Shown piece after piece: positions 36,890 to 47,430 of a stretch of DNA of 64,000 bases. The notes below the pieces were generated by a model. The model was not told the DNA's origin. It saw nothing but the letters and a program-made list of their open reading frames with translations, and searched no databases. Every line of letters begins with the position of its first letter. Positions within the stretch are counted from its first letter, which is position 1. Source of the stretch: Sequoia sempervirens (taxonomy: Eukaryota; Streptophyta; Pinopsida; Cupressales; Cupressaceae); assembly GCA_007258455.2 (NCBI GenBank), contig VDFB02193867.1, positions 529,628,071 through 529,692,070 on the forward strand, written 5' to 3'. Made by a program: the position numbers and the translations under genes.

Positions 36890-38020
36890 TGCGCATTTGC
36901 TACGTAGGCAAGACTCATACTTGAGTCCCCGAGACATTAGGTCAGTCCTTTTAGGTTTGTCAAAGTAAAATCATGACGCAATCTTCGTTCATCAAGACAA
37001 AGTCATTGGTCGTGTTGAACTACGAGGTCTCTGAGTATATGACGTAGGCAAGGCCATCTATCGATGAGCCCCCGAGGCCACACTAGGTCAGCCCATTAGG
37101 GTTCATGACACTACACTGGCACACAAGTCAAAAGTCTTCAATCATTTCTTCACATGGGAAAAACTCCTAAAACAAGGTAGAACAATCTTTTGTTCAACAC
37201 GACAATCTCATCAGCACATCACTCAGGTCATCAGGGCAATATCGACATATAGTCAAACACAAGTCAAACTCGGTCAAAGCAAGTCAAATCATTATAAACT
37301 GGTCAAACTGTCAAATTTTGGTTAAATCTTCAGATGAGTCCTTCTGAATGATAACCTCTATTATTTACGCCTTAGGATGTGTCCTTCCTAGGCGTCGTCA
37401 TCATCATTTCGGCATTTCGAGTGATCCTCTTGACATTTAAATGATCACTCTTCCTGACATCAGTACTCTTCAGATGAGTCCTTCTGAAGAACCAACTCGG
37501 TCATTTATGCCTTAGAATGTGTCCTTCCTAGGCATCGTCATTATCTCGAGGAACCCCTTACGACCACTAGGGATCAAATCCTCTTGTCATTGGCATCATT
37601 CAGGATGTGTCCTTCCTGAATTTACCAAATCTCGACATTTTTCAAGGTCATCAAAACTTTAAACATTCGGACATCTTGACATTATCAAACATGGCATCTC
37701 GGCATCAGAACAATGGATATCCAGACACACTTGGCAAACACTTGACAATTGTCTTGTCATCTTTTATCATGTTATTAGTTTTTCAGCGAGATCCCACTAA
37801 ACAGGATTTAGAGAAGCAGCGACGTAGCATGACGATTGACATGCATGACTACTAGCTTCTCAGCGAGGTCCTGATCTTGGAATTTAGAAAAACAATGACA
37901 TATCATGATAGAGACTTTATTTTTGTAGTTTGACAATCATGTCACTAGTTTCTCAAGGATGTCCTGGAAACAGGATTTAGAGAAGCAACGATGTTTCATG
38001 ATCTGTCATTGTCTTTTTCT
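36890..38020 (+). repeat. Series of short direct repeats and conserved-loop hairpins
   Basis: Three repeat types follow one another. First, two copies of a CTACGTAGGCAAG...CCCCGAG block (about 36900 and 37020). Second, five hairpins with the loop GATGTGTCCTTC or GATGAGTCCTTC at 37329-37348, 37369-37393, 37469-37488, 37509-37533 and 37599-37620. Third, three copies of a roughly 90-bp block (about 37769, 37853, 37946) that in the last copy folds as TTCTC...GAGAA around TCCTG-GAAA-CAGGA. No coding frame. Confidence 0.7.
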
Positions 38021-38822
38021 GCTTGTGGTTGATTATGACAACAAGACTGGGGCAAGCACGCTCCTAGTATGAGTCATAATCATCCTTGTCTGTGGTTGTT
38101 TTGTCTTGGGTAATGGTACGACCTTGCACACCTTGATCTATGTCATATCATGGTGTTTGTTGGCCATTACAACAGTTTGCCCAATGATGATTAAAGAGCA
38201 ACGAATATTAAAAGTCCTACAGTAAAGTTTTGAAGGATTCGTATCTTCTCATAGGTCTCATATCTTCTCCTCTTTGGTTTGATCATCTTCTCATCAGTCT
38301 CGCCATCTTCTCTTGTCCATCCCATGATAATATCCTGTGACATCCAAAAACATAAGTGCATACATGATCATACACATTGCATTAGGTCCATACATACATA
38401 ATCCATGGCATTAAATAAACACATTGCATTAGGTCCATACATACATCATACAAGGCATTAAATCATATACATAATCACAAGCATTGCATTAACATAATCA
38501 TCATCATTGCATCTTTTACATAAACGCATCATGCACATCATTAACATAATCATATAAATATTGCATCATCATGGCATCAAAATCACAAATAGACATCATA
38601 GTACATAAATGGCAGTATAAATTAAGCAACATACATCATACATAGCATAATACATAATGCATAGAAAATCACATAACACATGTAGGTCGCATCAAAACTG
38701 CATCATCATATAGAATCATCTCAAAAATATACAATGTCACAGGATAGAGTCAAGGGATATCCCAAAAATGGAGCTCGCAGGCTCAAATAATAAACATAGT
38801 GTGTCCAAACACAAATATGCCC
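38021..38822. other. Spacer with CATA/CATTGCATTA-rich repeats
   Basis: Non-coding on both strands. 38350-38700 is a simple-sequence-like region of repeated CATACAT, ATAATCA and GCATTA words. On minus it lies just downstream of the PMD gene stop at 38823, so it may hold that gene's 3' untranslated region. Confidence 0.5.
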
Positions 38823-41186
38823 CTAGGGAAGGCTCTCATCATCTCCTCGGGGAGAAGAATGTGGCGGAGGAAACTCTATCACGGGCGCTGAAGCAATGGG
38901 GGGTCCTGTAGCAACCTCTGTCTGTGATGCTGTCAGAACTGCGAAGGCATGTGTCATCTCAACGGTAGTGAATACCTGTGAAGTCACTGCTGCTAGACTT
39001 TGAGAGGACGGATCTGTCACTGGTGGCTGACCCTGTACTGACCTTTGCACTAAACCAATAGAACCCTGACTGTGCCTTGAATGGTGACTCGAAGTATGCT
39101 TGCGAGAATGGTGTGACCTGTGGCCTGACGTGTGTCCTGTGGAAGTCGACCCTCCGACACTGGTATGGCTCTTGGTACCACTGCCACTGCCCGACCTATG
39201 CCCACTGCCTGTTCTCGTCTGTGATCGGGACAAGGTAGGATCTCGCTGCTCTGGCAGTATTGCATGCTCATAAAGGGTCATGTACTGCCCCAACTTGGTG
39301 CTCACCCTGGCAAGCTCCCGAGCCATGTCCCCTGTAGGTCCTGTGCATAGGGCCGCAAACTCTGTGCACCACCGTGCCGCATCCTGCTGGCAGATCACCG
39401 CCTGATCCCACTCTACACGGGATACCTCTAGTGCCGACTGTAGAGACCTGACCTATGCCAAGCTGGCGTCTAATCTCTGCTTAAGATCTGCCACTCTTTG
39501 ATCTATTGTGGCATCTGACGACAATCCTGAGGACAGTATCTCCTCCTCCCCCTCCACCATCTGCCATCTAAGAAGTCTCTCAGCCTCGCCTATGGCATCA
39601 TCCTCCTCGTCATCATCATCATCATCCTGCCCTGCCACCTCCGCCTCCTCCTCCCCTTCCACCTCCACCTCCACCTATGGTACCCTGACATCCACCTCCA
39701 CATCCACCTCCACATCCTCCTCCTGTCTCTCCCCATCCTCACCGACCTCAGGGATAGCATCTAACGCTACCCTCGCCACGCGCTGTCGCACCCTGCGACC
39801 TGGTACCTGGTCATCTCACCTCCACCTCCGGCTGTCTCCACCATCATCCCCACCTCTGGCTCCACCTCTACCTCCATCCCCACCCCGGCCTCCATCTCCA
39901 CCCCTGCCTCCGTCATCTCCACCCCTCCCCCTGTCCCTGCCTCTGCCTCTGCCTCTACCCCCGTCTCTACCTCTGCCACCTCGTCTGGCTCGTGGCACTC
40001 GCGAAATCACTGATCGCCTGTCAACTGGTGCTGGCCCGTTAGGATCTGTCAATGGAATGGGTCTGCGTGCCTGCCACCATAGGTCATAGGCTGGCGTCGT
40101 ACCTAGATCCGCTACTCCACCTCTCCAACCCCAGGCCTGGGCTACTAACCCATCTATCTACTGTGTGGCAAATGCCACTGGGATGGCCGGTCCCCATGCA
40201 TACTCTCTTGAAGATCTAGCATACTCTGTCGTCCCCACAGGCACATCCTACTGCTCGCCAAACTGTCTCAGCACACGTTGCGGCAGGTACATCTCAATGA
40301 TCAAGGACGTCTGCACTGTCCTACCAATAAGGTATCTGTACTACCTGCAAAAGTTGAGGTGCTCATCCTCATCATCCCATGCCTTGCAATCCCTGTGCGG
40401 CCTCCAGATGAACATCACCATAGTATCGATCCGATGCCGCCACCATCCTGTCTCGCCCATGTGGGTCTACTGTAATGCGCCAGCATAATAATAGGAGTAG
40501 GGCATCCTCGCGGCAAGCTGTGGTCTGTCAATAGGAGGGCGGAATATGGCTATGTGCTCCCATGCCTAGATCATCATAAGGGTGGTCCCACAGGAAATAC
40601 TCTCTCCTCTCCTGTATACCACATCGTGAAGCTGGTGATATAGCATCCCTAGCAGGTAAGGGCCCTACACATAAACTGTCCTGTCTCACCTCATGCTAAC
40701 TAGGACGTCCCCCCAACCAATCAGAAATCCATGTCCTCGTCGATCGGGAACCAAAATGCCAGCAATCAGAGTCGCTAGGAATGCATCGAAGCACCCATAA
40801 TGCTCTGCTAGGAAATCCCAATGTATCTCGTAACCCTGAATGCCAAGCCCAGCACCCTGATCCTGATAGTACGCACAAACGGTCTGCTCGCCATGACGTG
40901 GATCATACACAATCCACTCCCCTCGAATAGGAATCCGGAGAATATGTTAGACGTCCTCCAAGGTGATGGTGGCCTCACCTGTCGGCAGGTGGAAGGAACA
41001 AGTCTCTGAATGCCACCGCTCGCACAAGGCCATCAACAAACCCTTGTTCGCCTGAATGGAGGGCATGAACGCAGCATAAAATAGACCCAGTCACATCAAT
41101 CGTCGCCGCTCTCGCGAGCCCAACTGATCGACAAACCGAAAGGTGGTCGGTCTGCTCTCTCTAGTATAAATAGGGGCAAGCTGTCT
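38823..41186 (-). pseudogene. Antisense PMD gene, exon 2 (young Tat element)
   Basis: One minus-strand frame runs 788 codons from the acceptor at 41187 to the TAG at 38823 without a frameshift, interrupted by 12 in-frame stops (8 TAG, 3 TGA, 1 TAA). Its N-terminal half is a plant mobile domain (PMD; MAIN/MAIL-like): NKGLLMALCERWHSETCSFH, LPTGEATITLEDV, FIWRPHRDCKAWDDED, and VQTSLIIEMYLPQRVLRQFG at the end of the domain. Then come an Arg/Gly-rich RGG-type tract (about 40010-39820), an acidic tract (QDDDDDDEED, about 39620), a coiled-coil segment (about 39530-39300) and a Ser/His/Gly-rich tail. PMD proteins act in the nucleus in silencing and genome maintenance; PMD-like extra ORFs have been reported in Tat elements. 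Function here is inferred. Confidence 0.85.
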
Positions 41187-41744
41187 CTACAAAAAGATGA
41201 ACAATGCATTAGCACTTTTTGGACAACTGACAACATCATGAAAAGTAACTAAGGTCATGCAAACATCCAAACAAGTTTTATTAAGAAAACAGGCAAATGC
41301 GTTCAGAAAAGCAATTGCGTCACGAGAAAACACTTGCGTCGTTCAAAACAGCATGTGCGTCTGAACAGATCAATTGTGTTGCTATATGACACTTGCGTCA
41401 CAAAATTATGCGGTTGCGTCACAACATTGCGAATGCGGCACGGCAAAACAATTGCGACATTCAAAAAATTAGTTGCGTCTCCACACAACAATTGCGGCGT
41501 TTGACCGGTCAAATGCGACTCGGTATGGCACTTGCGTCGCGCGAATTATCATATGCGGCACAAACCGTCGGTGCGGCCTGTTTATGTCTTGCACTTGCGT
41601 CGTGACGCATCACATGCGGCAAATGTGAGAGCAATTGCGGCTTACGCGAACGCATATGCGTCGCGGCGCATTCGTTGACTGCCCTAGAGAGCATTAAAAA
41701 ACACGTAAAACGGTAAAATGACAAAGTAAGTTTAGGGTACATAC
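41187..41744 (-). other. Intron of the antisense PMD gene
   Basis: Donor GCG/GTATGT at 41745/41744, acceptor TTTTTGTAG/AGA at 41187/41186; 558 bp, phase 0. Joining gives an open frame from the exon-1 ATG into the PMD. The old element has an intron at the matching place, also phase 0, which supports the model. The intron holds motif array C. Confidence 0.75.
41290..41665 (-). promoter_or_regulatory. Motif array C in the antisense intron: about 20 CGCANNTG motifs
   Basis: On plus the motif reads CANNTGCG(T/G)C, so on minus it is G(A/C)CGCANNTG, the same as arrays A and B relative to its own transcript. Starts: 41294, 41312, 41331, 41352, 41371, 41390, 41411, 41430, 41450, 41470, 41489, 41510, 41529, 41550, 41568, 41592, 41611, 41632, 41653. 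Steps are 18-24 bp, most of them 19-21. Nearly all keep the CG, although the surroundings are CG-poor. Confidence 0.85.
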
Positions 41745-41819
41745 CGCTGACTTTGAGCCCTCTGGCTGTCTGAAGGTCCTCACGATCTCCCCGCAGTGCT
41801 CTGATACTGGAATAACCAT
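41745..41819 (-). pseudogene. Antisense PMD gene, exon 1 (young Tat element)
   Basis: 75 nt, 25 codons, from ATG at 41819-41817 (context GAGGATGG) to the GTATGT donor, without a stop (MVIPVSEHCGEIVRTFRQPE and five more). ATG chosen because it is in frame with exon 2 and matches the exon-1 length and phase of the old element's copy (81 nt). Listed as pseudogene because exon 2 is broken. Confidence 0.65.
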
Positions 41820-41905
41820 CCTCACTGCTGCGCCTTTCGCTCTGAGCTCTCAAGTTTCGCAAGGTAAATAGTGAAAGTGAATTGACTTTTACCCCTTTGT
41901 CAACC

Positions 41906-41913
41906 TATTTATA
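41906..41913 (-). promoter_or_regulatory. TATA box of the antisense PMD gene
   Basis: TATAAATA on minus, about 90 bp upstream of the ATG and about 290 bp inside the 3' LTR boundary. A TATATAAT on minus at 44721-44728 sits at the same distance (about 80 bp) from the ATG of the old element's PMD gene. The antisense gene therefore has its own promoter. Confidence 0.6.
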
Positions 41914-42189
41914 AGGTCAAAATGGCATTTTTCAACCAGTCAATACTGGAGACTCATTTCCGCACCTTTGACCTCCCCATAAGTTGCTTTAAACATGTCA
42001 AAATCTGAAACCGACTGCGCCGTTGTTTTTCTAGTTATCAAATTGATTTATCGGGACCCTTTGCAATTTTTTTTGGCGCCAACCCAAATTTTGAAAATTC
42101 TCCGAGGGGGCAAGGATACTCTGTACCTTCACTGGGGCATATTCATGACTTATTTTTCTTTGTCACAATGTGACAAGCAACATTATGAC

Positions 42190-42203
42190 AAAGAGGGGCA
42201 AAA
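42190..42203 (+). other. Polypurine tract
   Basis: AAAGAGGGGCAAAA immediately before the 3' LTR (TGTAG at 42204); primes plus-strand DNA synthesis. Confidence 0.9.
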
Positions 42204-43515
42204 TGTAGACACCTAAAAATGACCTAGACCTGCAAGCTTCATTTTTACCACTTTCGTCCTAGCATAATTAAGTCACTTAATTATGTCATTGGTCTACATT
42301 CGACTATTGATTAAATAACTCATAATTATTTAATTAATTCATGTCAGTTGTTTCCCCTTGATTATTAAATAAATAAATATTATTTATTTATCTAATACGT
42401 CATTAATTATCTAAGTCTTCCTCTAATTAAATAAATTTCTTAATTTATTTAATCCCCCTTTTGTCATTCATTTCTCCTTGATTATTAAATAAATAAATGT
42501 TATTTATTTATCTAATACGTCATTAATTACCTAGGCCTTCCTCTAATTAAATAAATTTCTTAATTTATTTAATTCCCCTTGGTCATTTATTTGGTTATTA
42601 AATAAATAAGTCTTATTTATTTAATTACATCACTAATTAAGTCCCCTTCTTTTAAAATTAAATAGATTCTAATTTATTTAATTTTTGTCCATTTCCCACT
42701 ATAATTAAATAATTATTTTAATTATTTAATTATTCGTTAGCCTCTTCTCTCATCAAATTAAATAAATTTTTATATTTAATTTAGCTCACTCTCTGGAATT
42801 TTGAATTAAATCATCATTTAATTCAAAATAATTCCTTTTGTCACATTCCTCCATATTTAAATAATATCTACTGGTCACCTGGAATAAATAAATTTTATTA
42901 TTGAATTTCTCCAGCAACCTCTTTGTCCGTGCCAATCTTATCTCTTGACATCTCATTTAATTTCAGCCCTTGATTGAATTATTTTATAATTCAATCTCAA
43001 CCCTTCATCCTTATCATTGCCCTAATTTTGACCTAACCCTATTTCACATTGCAGCATTTAATCTTGACCATTGATTCTAGGGTATTTGTCATCTTCTCAT
43101 CCTGGCCACACATTCAAAATTCCATATTTTATAAAATTGCAATTTTGTTCTCATTTGTCTCTCTCATGCTCAGATTTTAACTTAGGCTATTATTATTGTT
43201 GCAGTCATTGTCATTTGCAGCCATTGTCATTTTTAGTTTATTGTGAGGTCATTGTGAGGTCATATCTTTCATACAAATCCTTCAACACTTGCATAGGGCT
43301 TTGTCATTTGTCATAGTTGCTCATTTGAAATCTGAGGGCATCTCTGTTTACTGCAAGCTAGGAGGTGTAACAAAGGTAAACCATGGAAGATGAGGACTTA
43401 GGGTAACATTGTTCCTTTTGTTTTCATATTATTTCCTTTGTGCTTTGTTATTTCATTTGGAATTTTAATGTTGTTGTGCTAACCCTTTAACAAATCTAAC
43501 TTTCCCTTGATTACA
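42204..43515 (+). repeat. 3' LTR of the young Tat element
   Basis: 1312 bp, same sequence as 24399-25706 apart from about 20 substitutions and a 4-5 bp indel near 42545. Followed by the duplication GTTCC (43516-43520). Confidence 0.97.
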
Positions 43516-43520
43516 GTTCC

Positions 43521-44643
43521 ATGCCTATGTTAGTGGATAACTAAATGTGCGTGGGTATCTAAGGGTTGATATAGACATGAACCCTAGCGGTTTGGTACAT
43601 GTGTTATGCTCTAAGCACCACACCTACAGTAGCATACAATGTACCATGCTATCCACCTCATGATATGTGAACTACTCTAGAACATAATATAGATGTGCAA
43701 GAATGTTGTGACCCTATATGGTCCTATGGTGCTCCATCTACCTGATCATATGAACAATACCTTTATCCAAGTGTGCTCCCTAGCCATTAAGGATGAGTAT
43801 TAGTGCTACTATAAACACCATGATCTATCTCAAGAGTGATGATCATGCATAGAGTAGCCATGCTAACTTAATACATAGCCCTATGATATCCTCTCGAATT
43901 GGTCCTCTGAGGAAATATCCTCTATCTAATCACATCTATGCATATGTAAGATCCCTTGCGAAGCGCATGGTCTCACCTCAAATAGGAACTTGAAGGATGT
44001 GATATACATCCTCTAGGGTGATCGTCATCTCACCAGTGGGTAGACAAAATGTGCAAGTATTAGCATCCCATCTCTTCACAAGTGTCATCAACATGGCATT
44101 CTGGTACCTCATGGGAGGCATGAGGTACACCTTGTAAATCCTAGTGGTCTGTGAAATATGAATGTCCACCTCTAATAATGTCGAGACTAGGTCTCTTAGG
44201 TGATATAATTTTCTATCGCTGAGACGCTATCGTGACCAAGGTGAAATCTAACAAAAAGAAAAAATATCTCCTATAAGCATTCTAAAATATTAAATCTATA
44301 CATCAATAGTCAAAAAGTATGCTAAAGTTTCTTTAGGATACTTTTCTAAGGGTCCTAGACACTTTATTTCATTTTTGGGACATTTCACGAAGAAACGAGA
44401 CACTTCACAAAAAAGTGGGACACTTTGCGAAAAAGGGGAAACTTTGCAAAAGAAGGGATGCTTTGTGAAATTTTCTTCTAGGGTCCTAAGTCTATCTAGA
44501 AATGCATAAAATATAAACTAAATGCATAAAAACAAAGCTAAGGCACAAAAAAATTAACTCACCTAATGTTGAAGGTCACCTCATGCTACCTTCTCTCATA
44601 GGCTATCGAGTCTCAGGGGCACGTACTCTCGAATGCTCGGCAT
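43521..44643 (-). pseudogene. Old Tat element: antisense PMD gene, 5' part
   Basis: Exon 1 is 44643-44563 (81 nt, 27 codons, MPSIREYVPLRLDSL then stops). The donor is TAG/GTGAGT at 44562, the acceptor TTTTTGTTAG/ATT at 44248, the intron 315 bp and phase 0. Exon 2 from 44247 gives a PMD start with VDIHISQTTRIYKVYLMPPM, NAMLMTLVKRWDANTCTF and LPTGEMTITLEDVYHILQVP, clearly homologous to LPTGEATITLEDV of the young element. Stops interrupt the rest. The gene continues at 24398-23040 beyond the inserted element. A TATA box lies at 44721-44728. Confidence 0.78.
44351..44485 (-). promoter_or_regulatory. 20-bp-spaced motif array in the old PMD intron
   Basis: Six units of about 20 bp, consensus on plus GGGACACTTTGCGAAAAAGT. 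The GGGA-type word is at 44356 (TAGA), 44377, 44397 (GAGA), 44417, 44436 and 44455, so steps are 19-21 bp. It lies wholly inside the intron 44248-44562. Sequence unrelated to CGCANNTG, but position and spacing match array C. Confidence 0.65.
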
Positions 44644-44790
44644 TTTCAATCATTCAACAATGAAGTCAAACTACAAGAAGGTAAAAGACAAAAGTTTTGC
44701 AAATTACTTCACTTTTTACTATTATATATGTTTAAATTAAGTCTTTAGCATATTAGGGTTAAAAGTGCTTTTTCATTCAAACTAGCATAC

Positions 44791-46773
44791 TGGGGGCTAG
44801 TGAACTCCATTTTTGACATTGTTTGTTGCATTAGATTCACGATTTTGCTCCCTTTCCTATCAAAATGTCTATCACTAGATGTGGTATGGTACTTGGAAAT
44901 ACCCTAGATTATATGACTTATCTAATTCGATGTGGTTAGACTTCTACCTTGATTCCACCTCCATAAAGCAAGAGAAATCAAGGTGCATACATCTACCCTC
45001 GAATTTAACTTCAAGAAAAAGTTAGATAAGAGGAATTTTGAGTGACTAATGAATATGTGTTGTAGGATGTGGTTCCTAACATTATGGTTTTACAGATAGC
45101 TATAGTCGGTAATTCATTCTTCTATATTGTGAATGAATCCATATGAGTATCCTTTAATGAAATTCAAAGTTTATTGTTCAGATTCCTTTAGCCTGCATAT
45201 GCACATGTAGAGTCATATGGGTGCTAAAGTGGGGCCTAGATTTAATGACAAAAATTGAACTCCCTTCTTGGATATGGTACAATTTCTCACTTAATCTAGA
45301 CCTATTTTGGTACCCTTGCATTAAATACCCTCTAAATCATCATTAATAGGTTCTTAAGACCCTTTATTTCATATCTCAAGGCTTATTTCAACTAAAATCC
45401 TCACAAAATCAACAAAATCATTAAATTTTCTAACAACCCATCATTGGTCCACCTTGAAAAACTAGGGTGGGACTAATATGCCACCTTGGGTGTATGAGTC
45501 CCCCTAGGCGAGACCCATATGCCACAAGTGGCGTATGAGTCTTGTGTGGCCCATTTTTAGGGTTTGAGTGAGAAATTCAAGTTTTTTATTCAAAATTTTG
45601 GTTAATGTCATATTTTGAGATCTAGTAAATGGTAAATTCGGTGTAATGCCTATATAAAACAAGATTTCAAGTCATTATTTTCATCTAGATGCTAGCAATT
45701 TCAAGATCTAAGAATTCATAAGCACTTAAGCATTCTTTCACAAGAACATTCAAGAGCAAGTAGCAAGCAAAGTTGAAGTCTTGGAGAAGCATTATAGTAT
45801 TTTGGCAACTCTTCAAGCTCACTTTCATTCAAGATCTAGCATTGTCAAGGATTGATTATGGTTGCCTATGGTGAATCATGATGGATTCTAGGTTGGGGAG
45901 ATGCAACTAGCCATTCAACCAAGCCTAATGACATGTTTCCTAAGTGATTCCATCCTCCAGTATCATTTTACTTTCAACCTAAGGAAGGTACATGTCTTAT
46001 TATGTCTTATTAGGGTGATTAGACATCTCACAAAGTGAGTCATTCATCTTCATGCTTCATTCATGCATCTCATTCTAGCACATTAGAATAGGGTTGCATT
46101 ACATTTTAGATTTCCTAATCTTAGATGCACTTAAAATTTGGGTTTGTATGCACATTTACTTTCAAGATCCATTGTTTCTAACAAGGTTTAATCATTGAAT
46201 TAGGGGTTTGACCAAGTCAGACCCCCCATAAGAAAATCAACACTATATACTATTTTGCAGGTCTTTTTATAAGTTCAGATCTGAAAATCTGGTTGAGAAG
46301 GAAGAGCAGGGATAAAAGAGCAGATTTAGTCTTTGAATTTCCAAAAAAGTAGAACGAGATTTATATGCCACTTGTGACGTATGAGTCCTAGAATAGTTAA
46401 ATTTCTAGATTTTTAAAGATTCAGATCCACCACTGACAAATTCTTATTTTAGTCTAGAAACCCTAGTCTGGGACTGATATGCCCATCCTAGCGTATGAGT
46501 CCCAGTGTGCCCTAAAGTCTATATTTTCAGGATTTCAAAGCTTATTCCAAGCACATTTAGATTTATAGGTACACCATTCTGATTTTTCAATTTATTATTT
46601 TGATTTACATTCATTTCTAGGTCATTTATTTAAGTCTTGCATATCATTAAGTTTGAACATTAAGTCTTGCATGTTACTAGTCTTACCAAGCCCTAGCTTG
46701 ATGGGGAACCCTCTTTTAGTCTTTAGCCATACCCTAGGATACCCTATTGCAAGATCTCTTTCCCCTTTCTACA
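44791..46773 (+). repeat. Probable 3' LTR of the old Tat element, with polypurine tract
   Basis: TGGGGGCTAG (44791-44800) resembles the polypurine tract of the LARD-like element and is followed by TGAACTCC, taken as the LTR start at 44801. A TTTCTACA at 46773 is the best candidate end (1.97 kb). It is placed just beyond the PMD promoter, as in the young element. It contains four palindromes of the GGGACTNAT family at 45469-45503, 45511-45542, 46356-46388 and 46470-46503. The 5' LTR was not found, so ends are inferred from signals alone. Confidence 0.5.
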
Positions 46774-46889
46774 TTCGGATTGAGATCTCTAGGGTTTCCT
46801 TGAGTGAAACTTGAGGGAAATAGGTCTAGGTCCTAAACCCCTAGCTCATCCTATCTTTTACAAGGATAGGGCATCGTATCTCCGTTGTT

Positions 46890-47430
46890 TCAAATGTTTG
46901 ATCTTGGGGTTGATTAGATGGATGTTAAAAATATGCCTTAATGATTATTTGGAGGAAGAGATTTATATATCATATCCAAAGAAGTACAATAAACAATGGT
47001 AAAGAAATTTGAGTTTGTAAGTTCAAGAAATCTTTGTATGGTCTCAAACAATCTCCTAAGAGATGACAACAAAATTTTGATTCATTTGTGTAGGGATTAA
47101 TATATTTTGAGGTCTAAATTAGATCATTGAATATATTATAAAATGCATATTGATCACTTCCTTACTAGTGTACTATATGCTGATAATATGATATTTTTAA
47201 ATAATTGGAATGATGTGATTTGTGATTTAAAGTCAAATTTTAACATAGTTTGAGTTGACCTGTGGGTATCCAAGTTCATATCGGGGATGGAGATCAAATG
47301 AGATATCTAGCTAACAAAAAGCTTTGGTTGGGCCAAAGTAAGTATGCAAACTCAATTTTAGAGAGATTCATCATTTAGCTTCTAAACCATTATGTGTTCC
47401 CATTTGAATAGTGATCTCTAGTTCTTAGAA
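46890..47430 (+). pseudogene. Ty1/copia reverse transcriptase remnant
   Basis: Decayed copia RT: LNDYLEEEIYISYPKKYN, KKSLYGLKQSP-like (about 47015-47050), FDSFV, then VLYADNMIF at the YVDDM catalytic site with Asn replacing the second Asp (about 47170-47200), and GMEIK, KKLWLGQSKYANSILERF (about 47285-47370). Stops and frameshifts throughout. No LTRs identified. Confidence 0.75.

Larger units (their letters stand above)
24399..43515 (+). mobile_element. 19.1-kb Ty3/gypsy Tat-lineage LTR retrotransposon with antisense PMD gene
   Basis: Bounded by LTRs 24399-25706 and 42204-43515, with a perfect 5-bp target duplication GTTCC at 24394-24398 and 43516-43520. Primer site at 25708, polypurine tract at 42190-42203. 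Plus-strand order is leader with phased motif arrays, gag, protease with G-patch, RT, RNase H, archaeal-type RNase H, integrase. The second RNase H before integrase marks the Tat lineage. A PMD gene with its own TATA box and one intron lies on minus between integrase and the 3' LTR. By eye the LTRs differ at about 20 of 1308 sites plus a 4-5 bp indel. All coding parts are damaged. It is inserted in the antisense PMD gene of an older Tat element. Confidence 0.97.

Noticed and set aside
39508..40089. 193-codon plus-strand open frame rich in Ser and Pro
   Set aside because: It is the complement of the RGG and acidic tracts of the antisense PMD gene; the repeated codons keep the other strand open.
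38823..41186. Stop-codon reassignment or readthrough to explain the many in-frame TAG codons
   Set aside because: TGA and TAA also occur, gag-pol carries frameshifts and an integrase active-site loss, and deamination explains the TAG excess.
41290..41665. Array of short repeats with regular spacing, CRISPR-like at first sight
   Set aside because: The repeats are only 8-10 bp, degenerate and 20 bp apart, in a plant retrotransposon. Not a CRISPR array.
20359..44800. Treating the old Tat remnant, the PMD parts and the 44.8-46.8 kb LTR as unrelated pieces
   Set aside because: Order, orientation and the exact GTTCC duplication at the join fit one old element split by the young one. The 3' LTR end remains the weakest part.
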